A stretch of 64,000 nt of DNA from Boswellia sacra (lineage: Eukaryota; Streptophyta; Magnoliopsida; Sapindales; Burseraceae): positions 248,001 to 312,000 of the forward strand of contig SNVD02011181.1 in the NCBI GenBank assembly GCA_013180625.2, read 5' to 3'. The position numbers and the translations under genes are program-made. Positions 12,691-24,910 of the stretch are shown piece by piece. The notes beneath the pieces are model-generated. The model was not told the origin of the DNA and did no database searches. It saw only the letters and a list, made by a program, of their open reading frames with translations. How positions within the stretch are numbered: position 1 is the first letter of the stretch; each line of letters begins with the position of its first letter.

Positions 12691-13809
12691 CAAGTTTGAT
12701 ATGCCTTGTTGCATTGTGGAGGTCTGATAGTTTATAAGGATTTGCTTGTGCTCTGGTTATGCTTAAGCTTTCTTGTTTCATTTCTCTGGAACAATGCCTC
12801 TTTGAACTAAATTAGAATTCTAATAGTGAGTATAAAATTCTATTAACCATAAATTACTTTCGGACAAGTCTAAATTGGTAAGCATTTAATGCTAATTTAT
12901 GCTTTTACAATGTTTTTTTTTTGGGTAATAGATGAGTTTGATTTCTTAAAATAAATGATATAGCATTGATTATGTTTACTATATTTTGCTTTCTAGAGAT
13001 CCTTTAAGAATATAGATTTTATTCAGTCATTAATAGCGACAGAAAAGCTAAAAGAATATGTTAGAAAAGAATAGCATATCCAAACGAATACTCAGAGACA
13101 GACATAATTTTTCCACAAGATCAGGCGGTCCAATTACCAATGGATAAAATTATGGGAAGAGCAAAAAATGGGAGATAAAATTATGGAAAGAGCTAAAAGT
13201 AGTAGATGCTGCTCTTAGACCAGTATCTCATCCACAACCAATTCTTATACAACATGAGTTGGTAAAATATCGCTAAAAGAGAAAATGAAAATATTAAATT
13301 TTTCATTACTTAATAATTATTAATCAAATCATATTTTGACACCCAGATTGTATAAAGAATTGATTGTAAATGAATAGTAAATATAACATTATTCAATAAG
13401 ATATTAGATTATGACAGAAAAAGGTTGAAGTTGAAAATTCCATTCCCCTTCTCTCTTTTCTGCTTTACCAAAGAGCAACATTTGGAATTAAACAAGCATA
13501 AGTTTGCAAGGAGAACATTTTCACTAGGGCCTGATCGACTGTACTGAATTTCCATTCTTCACAAATCAATGAATACAAGAGATTGTATCAGCCATTTTTT
13601 TGCTTTGATAATTTAAGCTGATGACTCCACTAACTCTCAACAGCATTAATCGTAGTGATGGTTTTGATGAAAGTAACAGTCATAAGAATTAATTACTTTT
13701 GTGTTGTGGCCACAATTTATCAATTGAAAAAATGCTGATTTAATTAAGCTTCTTATTACTCGACTTTAATGATTAAATACTAAATTATCAGTACATCTTT
13801 CACAACCCT
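12691..13809. other. Spacer in unit 3
   Basis: No gene is seen. It is collinear with 8996-10100 of unit 2, including the short tandem duplication, with scattered substitutions and small indels. Confidence 0.5.
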
Positions 13810-14309
13810 TTAAGAACAGGCAATTTGGGAAGAAAGAGGCGCGAAAGGAAATTGAGAATCCGAAACATAAGTGAAGTCGAGTGTGGATTGTGGACCGATA
13901 GGATTGCCGTTGTTGACGAGGCATTCATCACCAGACTTGGACAGGACAGAAGGATCAACAGGTCGTGAACTCTCAAATCCACTGCATGACAATTTCACGT
14001 CCAACTGTGAACATGGGCAGTCATTAGAGATTGTCACCTTCCATTCTGCTTCATTTCCTACTTTCCCAGCCTCAGACTGGCTAACTGTAAGATCACTTAG
14101 TGTGCATTGGCAGTTGCCTGCAAATGCAAAATCAACTCAATAAATAAGCATATATGTAGCAAGATCAAATAAGGTTAACGAAACACTGAATACGAAACCG
14201 TATATATAATGCTAAAAAATCATATATGAGGCAATGGATATGCCTCACCTCCGCTGATGAAAATAGCAATGAGCACTGCTGCAGCTAGAAAGTTAAAGAT
14301 GGTTGCCAT
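13810..14309 (-). CDS. TPD1-like small cysteine-rich secreted protein, copy 3
   Basis: Exons 14249-14309 and 13810-14117 encode 122 residues, differing from copy 2 by only a few amino acids (for example SEAGKVGNEAEW here against SEGGKVGNEAEW). The signal peptide, NDCPCSQLDVKLSC, SGDECLVNNGNPIGP and the final IACS are all intact. Offset to copy 2 is 3709 bases through the gene, marking a recent tandem duplication. Promoter-proximal sequence is shared with copy 2 for about 440 bases, then interrupted by unrelated DNA from about 14750. The function is presumed to be that of a secreted apoplastic protein or ligand; this is inferred from the family only. Confidence 0.88.
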
Positions 14310-17300
14310 TGAGTAGTATTATAGACTAATAGAAGACTGATTTTCTTTCAATTCTCTTTATGATAGAAGCATCACCAATTTGGCCCTATTTATACAGATG
14401 AAATTTGTGCATCTATGGCAAGAATATCACCTCGGGATTTGTTTTCATTTATGTTTTATACATTTAATATTATTAAATGAGTTCAAACAATATATAGTAA
14501 ATTCCATATACACACCCATTTTCTTAATAAAACCCTCTTTCAAATTTGAAACATTCCAATTAACCTTATATTCCCATTAATTCTAATACTAAATGCACCT
14601 TATTTTAGCTAAACATTTATATTTACAAAGATTATATATAAAGTTGATGTGACACTACTAATTCAATATCACGTGATTTATCACTATTTTTTATTTATAT
14701 TAAGCCTAACGATAAAAGAGATTTCTGACATTATCCTATAAAAAAATATTAATGAGTCATGTGACATTAAGGGATAAATGGATGTGTATATTAAGAGATA
14801 AAAAAAATTAAAATCCAAAAAATAGGAATAAGGAATAAGTATTGATGGAATTCACACAAAAATCTTGTGAATGTTAAAGTAGAGCAATCAAAATGAAAAA
14901 AATTAATAATAATAATTTAATTTCTCTTTGTTGGGTGCATGGTATTTTGATCGGATGTAGCCTTGCTCACCAACCCACGAGCTGCCACGATTGCCAAAAA
15001 TTTTCAGAATAATCGCTGCCTGTTCAAAGCTAGAAATAGAGTTTGGCTACCACCATATGGATTGAACCCACCTCTAGAAAAACCAAGTTATGGCAAGTCG
15101 CCGCCACCACCACCAGATCGGTAACAGTTTCTTCAAAGTCAGAGATGACAGAGGAGGTGTCAAGGAGGTGGTGGAGATGTCGGAAGAGATGGGAGGCAAT
15201 GAAGATGTCGGAGGAGATGGGTGGCGACGGAGGGCAGTGGAGACGGGGGGAATGACGAAGAGGAGATGAAGATTTAGGAACTAGGGTTCTAATCCTAATT
15301 ATATTATTTTTATTAATTAATTAATTATATTATTAAGGTATTTTAGAAGTTAAAATGGATAGAAATCTGATGTCATCTAATGGCAATTTTAATAGGGGGA
15401 GATTTGTGATGTATTTTTAAAAAATATATGAAAGAAATTTATGATAAAATACAAATGGTCTATATGTATGATATTAAGCCAAAAGGTAAGGATACTTAAT
15501 GACATTATCCCCTTTTTTTATATATATTAATAACTCATATTAATCTTTCAATTTACTTGATACTATATCAACTTTATGTAGAGAATATATAAGTGTAGCA
15601 TTATTAAAAAAAAATTTCCTAAAGAAACTTTTCACCCTCCACGGCCACTTAATAACGAAAATTTCTCGAAATGCCTCCTTTTTCTTAGGAGTTCTACGTG
15701 CCGTTATTTCTTAGATGTTGAGAGCTGCCATAACTGATAACCTCTGCTCTGATATTGTACGTAGCTTTTTCCATGTGATTATAAATGTTAAATTTTGAGA
15801 AGTAAAAGCTTTTGTTATCAATAGCCAAGGGCGTAACAAAAAAATTTTCTTCGATGGGTTAAAACTTTTTTTTTCTTCTAATATTTGGTCTATAACTAAA
15901 TTTTATTATGAAAAAGTCTCTATATACATTAAATATGTAATGTAAACAAAGTATATATATTTCTTTTTGTTCATATGTTAAATTAAAAATTTAGAGGGAA
16001 AGATGAAAATAATAATGGAAAGTTATAATTTACTAACCAAATAATGAAAAGATAATAATAACTATATGAAAGAATTTTTATTTCAAATATGGTATAAGAT
16101 TTAAAATGAATCTTTCCTATATAAATTTTTTTGTTTCTCTCAAGAAAAAGAATTTTGTTTTAAAGTAAAGGTATATGAGTTATAATTTAAGTATTTTTGT
16201 ATTAAAGTGAAAATTTTCCCCAAACTTGATTGAGCTGTAGCCTAGCCCAGCCACCTGCTGGTTCCAACCCGGTTGATGCCTCACTTACAAATATTTCTTT
16301 CTCTATAATTCAAAACTAGGTAAAAATTATATTGTTTTGATTCCAAAGTAGTTTAAAAAATCAGGGTTTATTCTCGATAATGAAAAAGAGGGGTTGTTTT
16401 GATGGATTATCTGATGGAAAGGTGAGATAATAAAGTGTATTGATGGGCGTGAAAAGCAAAAATAACTTTAATTAATTTGGGTTTTTGCGCTTAATAAGGT
16501 TTCATTCTACATAATAGTGAATTGATCTTTGGGTAAATTTGCAATAAATTTTTTAACAAAAAAATGGGTGCGTATGCTGTGCAGGAGAAATCTGGGTGCC
16601 AATAGCCTCGGCCTATATGGTATTTTTTTAATTAATTTCCTGAAAGATAAGTCAGGAATATGGATATGGGATTGTTTTTGTGAACACAAGTTTAGATTTA
16701 AGGTTTGGTTGTTAAAATTGTTCCCGAACTTTTATTAAGAACATATATGATTTAATAATTATCTTAAATTATAGAAAGAAAATCAAATAAATTTAACTAT
16801 TCAATAATGTTATACTTACATAGTTTATATACAAATTAATATAGCATTAAGTGAATAAAAAATGAACATAAATAAATCAATTATATAAATACTGATGAGT
16901 AATATAATATTGAATAAGTGATATCATATCAACTTTTGTAAACATATTTTGTAAATATAGTATTATTACTCTTTAACTATTTTCCTATTGTTTAAGGTGA
17001 CTTCAACTATATTATATATAATGCTAATTTTATAAATTTTGTATATAAATTGATTTATTATAAAATGATTGGAGTCGTGGATATACAAAATCAATTTATT
17101 TAATAAAGAATAATGATGTATAAATAAATGAATAAAGTTATATTAACTTTTATTCAGAGTTTGTAATAGTAACACGAAGCTTATATTTTAACTGAAAGAT
17201 ATATGTCGTGGTTTACATTTATTTAAGATTCATCGATTAAAATTAATTATTAAAATATATATCTCAAAAAAGATGCATTAAATGAAAGCTGCTTCTTGAA

Positions 17301-18297
17301 CTCCTTCACCATCCATCCAATATTTTCTTTGTCTTGAAACGTCAAATCCACGTCTCTCCATCCTCTCTCAAACGTTACTGTTCCCAAATTTTTTGTCCTA
17401 TGTTGCAAAAGCTTTCTTAGGTCTTGGCTCTCTGCAATTTTTCTTTCAATGATTGTGCTGTAAAAACCAATTGTGGTGCAAGTTAGCAAAGAGTATGTGA
17501 GAGAGATGGATGAAATTTGAAGATTTTTGTATTTCCATTTTGAAAATGAAAGAAACCCATTTATGATAATTTTTTTTGGCCCGTTTTCCAGTTGGTTCAT
17601 TTAATATATGAGAAAAAAATATTGAAAATCTTGATCAATTCAAGGTTCCTACATGTTCGTATCGTTAAAAGAATTTTTAATGGTAATAAGCTTCATTGCA
17701 TGCTCTCTGTTATTTTATGTAGATTAAAGCAATGTCAGTATAGAATTTATTTAACAAAAGGAAAGATGAACCTGAGAAAAAGCAAGCTCCAAACAATAAT
17801 AGAGACATATTAGAAGAAGAAGAATGGAGACATATTACAAGAAGAAAGGTAGTGAGGCTAGTCATCAATGGCGAAAAGAAGGGATGGAAAAGAAAGATAG
17901 AGAGAGAATAAGAATTGATAATTAAACTTAATAAATGCTAGCTTGTTACTTACCATTTTAATAATTAATTTTTGAAATAAAAATTAGTCATAAGATGCAT
18001 CCACTGGTTAAAATGTAAAAGTCCAAATTTTAACATCGTGCGGACGCTCTAATATATATATATATATGAGTATATTAAATGATTAAATTAGTAATTATTG
18101 TTTCTATTTGCATCGCTATTGCAAAGATTTGCGGCTAAAATTGAAATTTTAATACATTATTGAATGATTAATCATGTGCACAACTTATTTCAAAGTAAAT
18201 ATACTAAAAATTCATTTATACCATCGTAGCTAATTCATTTGAAATCTGAGAGGTAGCTAAGGTGATTGGGTACCCAAAAATATAAGCCCTCCGTCAA
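14310..18297. other. Upstream of copy 3, then about 3.5 kb of sequence absent from unit 2
   Basis: Similarity to unit 2 continues to about 14750 (CATTATCCTATAAAAAAATA) and resumes at about 18295 (AACTAGTGCAGGC, matching 11043 onward), so the DNA between is extra. It is AT-rich, with a phrase near 15470-15515 (ATTAAGCC...GACATTATCCCC) echoing 14700-14740. Short open frames at 15043-15255 (+) and 17250-17600 (-) match no family I know. No LTR, TIR or tRNA signature was found. Confidence 0.5.
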
Positions 18298-18961
18298 CTA
18301 GTGCAGGCCTTTAAGAGGGACACCACAGATTTTGCAGCAACATATTGGCAAATTTATAACTGTTTCATCTAAATTTGTCCTCTTTCTTTCCTTGCAAAAA
18401 AACATTACCTATAATCAATAAATATGTTAATAGTCTGAAATGCATATCACAAGCCAGCTGAAATAGAGTATATTACATAACGTTGTAAATTTGTCCGGAG
18501 TGCATTTGTAAAGGCCTGCCATTGAGTTGTAGAAGTCAATTTGACGTACGATATACTTAGATGCAATAAATTGTGCTTAAGTAAGTAGACCGTTTCGAAG
18601 ACTTGATCAGGGTTTGATGAGGACGGAAGTAATTGAAATTTTCTTCTTTCGATGCTAGGATTTATCATACATTTATTAAAGAGATCCCAAATTCTTTCAT
18701 ATGTTATGACAGATTTTTCTGGATAATCACGAGCATAGAGCACACGATCTTTAATATCTATCTTAATTTCAGAAGGATAAATTTGAAAAGACTGTTGAAG
18801 ATTATCTGGATTGTTGCTTTCTTCCATGATGGTAATCCATACAAGAAGCATTAATTGTAATATAATCGTCAATGTCACAGCAGAGAAGACCAAATTGAGA
18901 ACTCAGATAGATTAAGAAGGCCTCATCCATTGCCTTTTCGTTCTTTCCCTCCATAAATCAT
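18298..18961. other. Displaced module segment and flank before LTR element 1
   Basis: 18298-18540 is the third copy of the GAGGGACACCACAGATTTTG segment (others at 7421 and 11055). The 3' flank 18838-18966 (ACAAGAAGCATTAATTGTA ... CGTTCTTTCCCTCC) resembles 24825-24910, the left flank of the second LTR element. A 148-codon minus-strand frame spans 18447-18893, but it overlaps the repeated module and matches no family, so I do not call it. Confidence 0.5.
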
Positions 18962-18966
18962 TCATC

Positions 18967-19538
18967 TGTTGGAGATAAAAGGTTTAAAACAAACATTTAC
19001 ACAATGAGTTACAAAATTTATTTTGATATTAATTTCATACGTTACAAGTATAATAAAAATATGAACGTTACGACACTTATTATTTGTAACGTTCATGCTT
19101 TTATTAAGAACTTATGACTTGGGAGTTACAAGAATTAATTTGTACGTTACCTAAGTTATGAAATTACTATATAAAGGAGTCTCAAAGGTTCTAACATAGA
19201 TATGAGATTTTCTGAGTTTTCTATGTTTTGAGCAACCGCGACACATGAAGACAGGTTACTTTCTTCCGGTGATCATGCTCATCGAGAAGATAGGCTGTGA
19301 GCACTGGGTTGTATCTTGGAGCTCTTGAGTACCGATATGACTCGCACGAGGGGAGGACTCTTTGGCTTTAGGACAATGCCTTCGACATGCCTCCCAAGTG
19401 CTCAAGCCACTTATTTCTTACTCTATCTCTTTATTTATTCTATTTATTTAATATATTAATCTAATTTATATTTTATTATTTCTTTAATATCTTGTTGTTT
19501 ATTTATATTATTTAAATTTATTATAATTGTTCCCAACA
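18967..19538 (+). repeat. Left LTR of the LARD-like element
   Basis: A 572-base terminal repeat, TG...CA, preceded by target duplication TCATC. It has internal tandem-like phrases AACGTTACGACACTTATT and a T-rich 3' end. Confidence 0.9.
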
Positions 19539-21808
19539 ATCTAAAGCCAAAGAGTGTCTTATATATTTTATTGTTTACCTTAATTTATCGTTGGGTGGTA
19601 TATAACGTGAATAGTTTGTAGAGTATATTGACAGCTTATATTGTTTTGTTTATCCAATGATATTTTTATGTTGATAATTTTTTTTTCGAGGTCTATAAGA
19701 TTTGGTTATGATGATATATTTTGATTGATTCCACTACTTGTATGATTTAACTATGATATGGTTAGTGAATTGATATTTATTTCTTTATATTGTGAATATA
19801 TATTTGTATGAACTTTTTGGGTGATCTAGAGTATAATACTGATTAAGTCATTGTCCTTCCATGAGTTACAAATGTGTGAATGTATAAACATTAGAAATGG
19901 AAGCTTGCATAAGTTGTGAAAGTGTGTTGCCAATTTCTATTTGTTTTTTTCATGTCACATTAAAATATGCATATTGTCATTATACTTTGACATGTAGATT
20001 TCAACTTGGCTATCTTTGTGTGTGTGTATATATATTTATATGGTTTATAAAAAGGGGATAAAATGTAATTCAAACATTATGATAAATGCATAGCTTTTGT
20101 GTTTTAAATATTATTTTTTATTAAACTATTCTCTTCACCTTGTTTATTTAGAATATTTTTTTTTATCTTGGGGGAAGCCTAATGCTTTTAAATTGTGTTG
20201 ACAACAAAAATGTGTATTCAGAGTTCTTGGCTCAACTTAGTATCGAGATTGGATATCTTTATCAACCTCAAGACAATATGGAGGTAATAGATATATATTT
20301 TTTATTTGAGGTAATACAAAATTATTTATGATAGCATGACTATTTATTTACAATCAAAAAATATTTTTGTGATATATTAAATCTTTGTTTATTTGTCGTT
20401 ATACATATGTTGTGATATTAGATTATTAGTGCATGATGCTTTGAGTTACAAAGAATATAGATGAGTTACATCTAGTGGTTTTATTATCAAAACTTTTTAC
20501 GAATTTTTATTGTGGTCTAATAAATGCTTCAGTTACAAAAAATATATATTTATGTTACTAAATATAATTATTGTTTATGGTTATAAATTAACTAAGAATG
20601 ATTTATATTTTAATTGGATATGTGTTTGCTTTAGAGCTAGCATGCATTTTTAAATGCATTCATAAACTCATATATATATTTACAATGTCTTTGATCTTTA
20701 TTACATATTATTATTGATTAAGAATTCAATTTATGAGTTACATGCATAAATTTTTTATTACACAATAAAGCATGTGTTTTCCATATATTTAATTAGAAAC
20801 TCATATGTATGATGGTGTGCTATTAAGTCATAGTTTCTTGTGGCTATCATGCATGTTAGATGATGATATCTAAATAATTGATTATTAGAATATGTTAAGA
20901 AGACTAGTAGATTATTATGATAATTTATGTGGTTGTATTGAATGAAATAATAGCATAAATGCCAATGATTGTTATTAAATACATATATGAGTTATATATT
21001 ATATTTATGGTTTTAGCAATAAATATCTTATTAATGTGAGGATTGAAAAAATATTTTTAATGTAGGGGTTTCTAGTTTTTGAGCGATTTCATATTTTAGT
21101 TCTTAATTTTGTACAATTAAGATGACAATGATTTGAGTGTAGTCATTATTTTGATGAGTTTTAAAATTTAACAAATTAGTGCAATAATATTTTATGGAGT
21201 TATTACTACTGTATTTAAAATGTTACTTAATGTAGGGGTTTTCTTTATTTGATGGTTGTTAAATGTTTTTATGATATTTGGAGAAAAAAAATGATACCAT
21301 AAGTTATTAAATGATTATTAATTTTGTGTATGAGTTTAAAAAATATTATTATTTATAAAGTGATTAAGTGCTTCTTCAATTTTCTTTATTGTGCCTTTGA
21401 TATTTTTATGCTCTCTAACATTATTTTGTGAAATATTTAATATTATTTAAGAGAGCTAGTGGAAGCAATCATCTAAATAATAGGAACAAGTTCTCTAAGA
21501 TAAAATCAATGAGAGATTGTGCAATTATAAAAATTTTCAGCATGCTAATTAATTAATTAAATTGTCGAGGGGGATGTGCTTAAGCTCAAAGGGAGTCACC
21601 TAGGGAAGTAACCCAACCTCTGTGATTGGAGATCCCATGAAGGAGGTTCAATGGGTAGGAACAATCCATACTGTGTGACTTGTTAAACACAACTGTAATG
21701 ACATATCTTAGAGGAGATATGATCCTGCTTATCCCTATGGCAAAGTGCTTGTTATATGTGATGTTAGGAAGGATATTTATCCTGAATGAGTCCAAAGGCT
21801 AGATACTT

Positions 21809-22183
21809 TTGCGAGGTATAGGTTACATATACCTTTTGAGGACTCACCTAAGTGAGAGCGTCGTGAGGGCCGCGACTGTGAGAATTGGGCTATTCTCTAA
21901 AACTCTCATGAGAATCAAGATTGAGCTCATGGCCATTAATAGCGCTAACCCGACAAAACCGTGTCTTCGTCGATATTATGTGTGTGATAGTTTGAAGTTT
22001 GGTCAAGAAATCGAGTTCAAGACTTTGTTCACTCAGATTTCTCAAATGGATACTATCAACACTAAGTGTAGGTTCAAACCCGAAAGGTTCCTATACCCAT
22101 TGCATAATAGAAGGTTGCTCTTTATATATAATTTTTATTTTATGAGTATTTTTATCTTCACATTTTATTTTATAAAGCTTTAA
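21809..22183 (+). other. Open frame of 124 codons inside the LARD-like element
   Basis: An uninterrupted frame just before the polypurine tract. It has a normal-looking amino-acid mix (for example FKTLFTQISQMDTINTKC, then RFKPERFLYP), which is unusual in this AT-rich interior. I recognise no domain. It may be a fragment captured from a host gene or from the ancestor element, or chance. Confidence 0.25.
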
Positions 22184-22207
22184 AGTTTTAAACCTTTTGT
22201 GGGGGAC

Positions 22208-22779
22208 TGTTGGAGATAAAAGGTTTAAAACAAACATTTACACCATGAGTTACAAAATTTATTTTGATATTAATTTCATACGTTACAAGTATAATAAAAA
22301 TATGAACGTTACGACACTTATTATTTGTAACGTTCATGCTTTTATTAAGAACTTATGACTTGGGAGTTACAAGAATTAATTTGTACGTTACCTAAGTTAT
22401 GAGATTACTATATAAAGGAGTCTCAAAGGTTCTAACATAGATATGAGATTTTCTAAGTTTTCTATGTTTTGAGCAACCGCGACACATGAAGATAGGTTAC
22501 TTTCTTCCGGTGATCATGCTCATCGAGAAAATAGGCTGTGAGCACTGGGTTGTATCTTGGAGCCCTTGAGTACCGATATGACTCGCACGAGGGGAGGACT
22601 CTTTGGCTTTAGGACAATGCCTTCGACATGCCTCCCAAGTGCTCAGGCCACTTATTTCTTACTCTCTCTCTTTATTTATTCTATTTATTTAATATATTAA
22701 TCTAATTTATATTTTATTATTTCTTTAATATCTTGTTGTTTATTTATATTATTTAAATTTATTATAATTGTTCCCAACA
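22208..22779 (+). repeat. Right LTR of the LARD-like element
   Basis: A 572-base copy of the left LTR, followed by target duplication TCATC at 22780-22784. It ends about 158 bases downstream of the stop codon of TPD1-like copy 4. Confidence 0.9.
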
Positions 22780-22937
22780 TCATCAACTTAAAGACTTTGA
22801 GATCGAAAGAACGAGTAATTATAAACCATTTACTACGTTATTACATTCATTTGACAATCATTAATTTTACAAATTATTTGAAATAAAATTTAGGATGATT
22901 AGTATAAAACTAAAACAAATATGCATCTGCTAACTCT

Positions 22938-23394
22938 TTAGGAACAGGCAACTTGAGAAGAGAGAGGCTTGAATGGGAATTGCGTATCCCAGGCGTTACC
23001 GAAGTTGAAAGTAGAGAAATGGTAAATAGGCTGGCCATTGTTAACGAGGCATTCACCATCACCAGATTTGGCCAGGACAGAAGGGTCGATTTCTCGTGCA
23101 CTCTGAAATCCTTTGCAGGACAATTTCAGGTTCAACTGAGTACATGGGCAGTCATTAAGGATTGTCACGTTCCATTCTGGCTTGTCACAAACCGTCAATC
23201 CCGTTTCAAACTGCTTAATTGTAACCTCTCCTGATATGCATTGGCAAAACCCTGCAATCAATTCATTAATATATATTAGATCAAACGATGAAAACTTCCA
23301 TTAAACTAAATCAGTACTGCTAGATGGATTTACCTTTGCTAATCAGACAAAGTAAGAGAAGTGCACCCAGAATGTTGCGATTGTTGGTTGCCAT
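22938..23394 (-). CDS. TPD1-like small cysteine-rich secreted protein, copy 4
   Basis: Exons 23334-23394 and 22938-23251 give 124 residues. The N-terminus MATNNRNILGALLLLCLISK is a signal peptide; the mature part has GFCQCISGEVTIKQ, NDCPCTQLNLKLSC, KSGDGECLVNNGQPIYHF and TQFPFKPLSSQVACS, the same plan as copies 2 and 3 but clearly more diverged, so this is an older paralogue. All family cysteines are kept and no lesion is seen. The LARD-like element ends about 158 bases downstream of the stop and may supply or disturb the 3' end. Confidence 0.87.
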
Positions 23395-24905
23395 TACCAA
23401 AGCTTTCTTTGACTTGTTTGTGGTTGAAAGATATTCTAATTGACTTGAGCTATTTATAACCTTCAAGTGTTTTGTACAAGTGTACGGTGAATCACCTTCG
23501 GATATGTTTAATAATAAATGACTTCACATGGAAGTAGTCCCTTTCATTAAAGAATGCTTCTATTGTCATATATATTGAAAAATATAAATAAGGGTTTTGG
23601 GTTTTTTTTTTTTTTTAAGTTTTGGAATTTTGACGAGACATTTGAGTGGGGCTTATAATTTATTAAAGGGGAATTTCTTCTCAATTGAACTCTCATAAGT
23701 TTTTAAAAATCTAATGATATACAAATTAAATTTTAATATTCTTCATTAATCAACGCAAAACTTTCAATCATAATTTTATAATATATTTAAGTGACGATAA
23801 GACTTAGACGATAATAAAAGGAATACGAAGTTATAAATTATGTTAAGATGAACACCATTCAAGAAAAGGCTTGAGAGAAGATAAAAGACATGAAAAAGAG
23901 AAGAATAAAAGACATGAAATTGTGAACTATACTAGATGAGCATCATAAAATAAATTGGAAGTCCAAGTGAAGTTGAGCTATTTGTCGATGAACATCTTTG
24001 AAGATAAGACTCAAAAGAGCATAAAAGACATAAAATTACGAACTACGCCGAGACAAGAGTCCTAAAATAAATTTGAAATTACATCATTAAAGATAAAGAA
24101 ATGATAAAAGGCTGAGAAGATGATAAAAGACATGAAATTATAAAGTATGCATGCTAGACAAGCATCATAAAATAAGAAATAAAGTTGAAATCCGACAAAT
24201 TGAAATATGCTGAGATGAGTATCACTGAAGATAAAGATAAAAAGACATATGAAGTTATGTAATATGCTGAGATAAGCATTTTGACAATAGCTGATTTTAT
24301 AGCTAAAAGGGGAAATTGCACATGGGGTTACCGAAATTTGCATTTACGAGGCTAACCAAAGCAGAATTTGCAACTAAATTTGGAAATATTGAAAATCAGT
24401 ATACTATATCATCTTTTTGTATCTCTTTCTTCCTGTTAACTATTGTTGGGTCAAAAGATCCCCCAAACCAAAAAGCTACACGTAATTTACAAGATCCTTA
24501 GCATACGATACAATTGAGTTTCAAATAAATAAAGTGGGTAATTATTATAGGGTTGTTATAAACATTAAATTGAACAATCGTAATATGAAATAATTGGTGG
24601 TCGATCACATGCATCCAGCTATATTCATCCCAAATTTGGCGAGGACTAATTTTTTTTAGTATGAAATTTTTACAGTCTAAAACCCATCATAAAACAACAT
24701 CATTATTAGCAGAAATTGACTACATGGGCAGGTCTATTATAATTCTGTAAAGTTGTCAGAAGACAATTTTGGATACACTTTACTCAGAAATGGGATGCAA
24801 AAAATTGGGCTTAATTAACAACTTTAATCACACAAGAAGCATTAATTGTACTTGTCAATGTAATTCCTTGCTTCTTGATCGTTCTTTTCCTCCGTCAATC
24901 ATTCA
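23395..24905. repeat. Promoter of copy 4 and a degenerate tandem-repeat tract
   Basis: 23395-23470 is the likely promoter/5' UTR of TPD1-like copy 4. About 23800-24300 carries four to five degenerate repeats of roughly 100-120 bases built around the phrase ATAAAAGACATGAAATTA, followed by a GAGATGAGCATCATAAAATAA-like phrase. They are too diverged to give a fixed period by eye. No gene is seen. Confidence 0.5.
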
Positions 24906-24910
24906 CCAAC

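Larger units (their letters stand above)
18967..22779 (+). mobile_element. LTR retrotransposon without coding capacity (LARD-like), 3.8 kb
   Basis: Two direct repeats of 572 bases (18967-19538 and 22208-22779) begin TGTTGGAG and end CCCAACA. The element is flanked by a perfect 5-base target-site duplication TCATC at 18962-18966 and 22780-22784. A purine-rich TTTTGTGGGGGAC just before the right LTR suits a polypurine tract and sets the plus orientation. The 2.67-kb interior shows no gag, protease, integrase or reverse transcriptase motif, and the bases after the left LTR (ATCTAAAGCC) are not the usual initiator-Met primer site. Such elements are moved by proteins of a partner. I count about 8 differences between the LTRs by eye, so insertion is fairly recent. 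Confidence 0.9.

Noticed and set aside
15043..15255. Arg/Trp/Met-rich frame of 70 codons
   Set aside because: Repetitive GGAGATG-type sequence, no domain, no splice or promoter context.
17250..17600. Minus-strand frame of 116 codons containing KNLGTVTFERGWRDVDLTF
   Set aside because: Reads somewhat protein-like but matches no family I know, is isolated in AT-rich DNA and shows no promoter; might be a gene fragment, not supportable as a gene.
18447..18893. Minus-strand frame of 148 codons with a hydrophobic start
   Set aside because: Its 3' half lies in the repeated GAGGGACACC module and its 5' half in the flank shared with 24825-24910; no family match.
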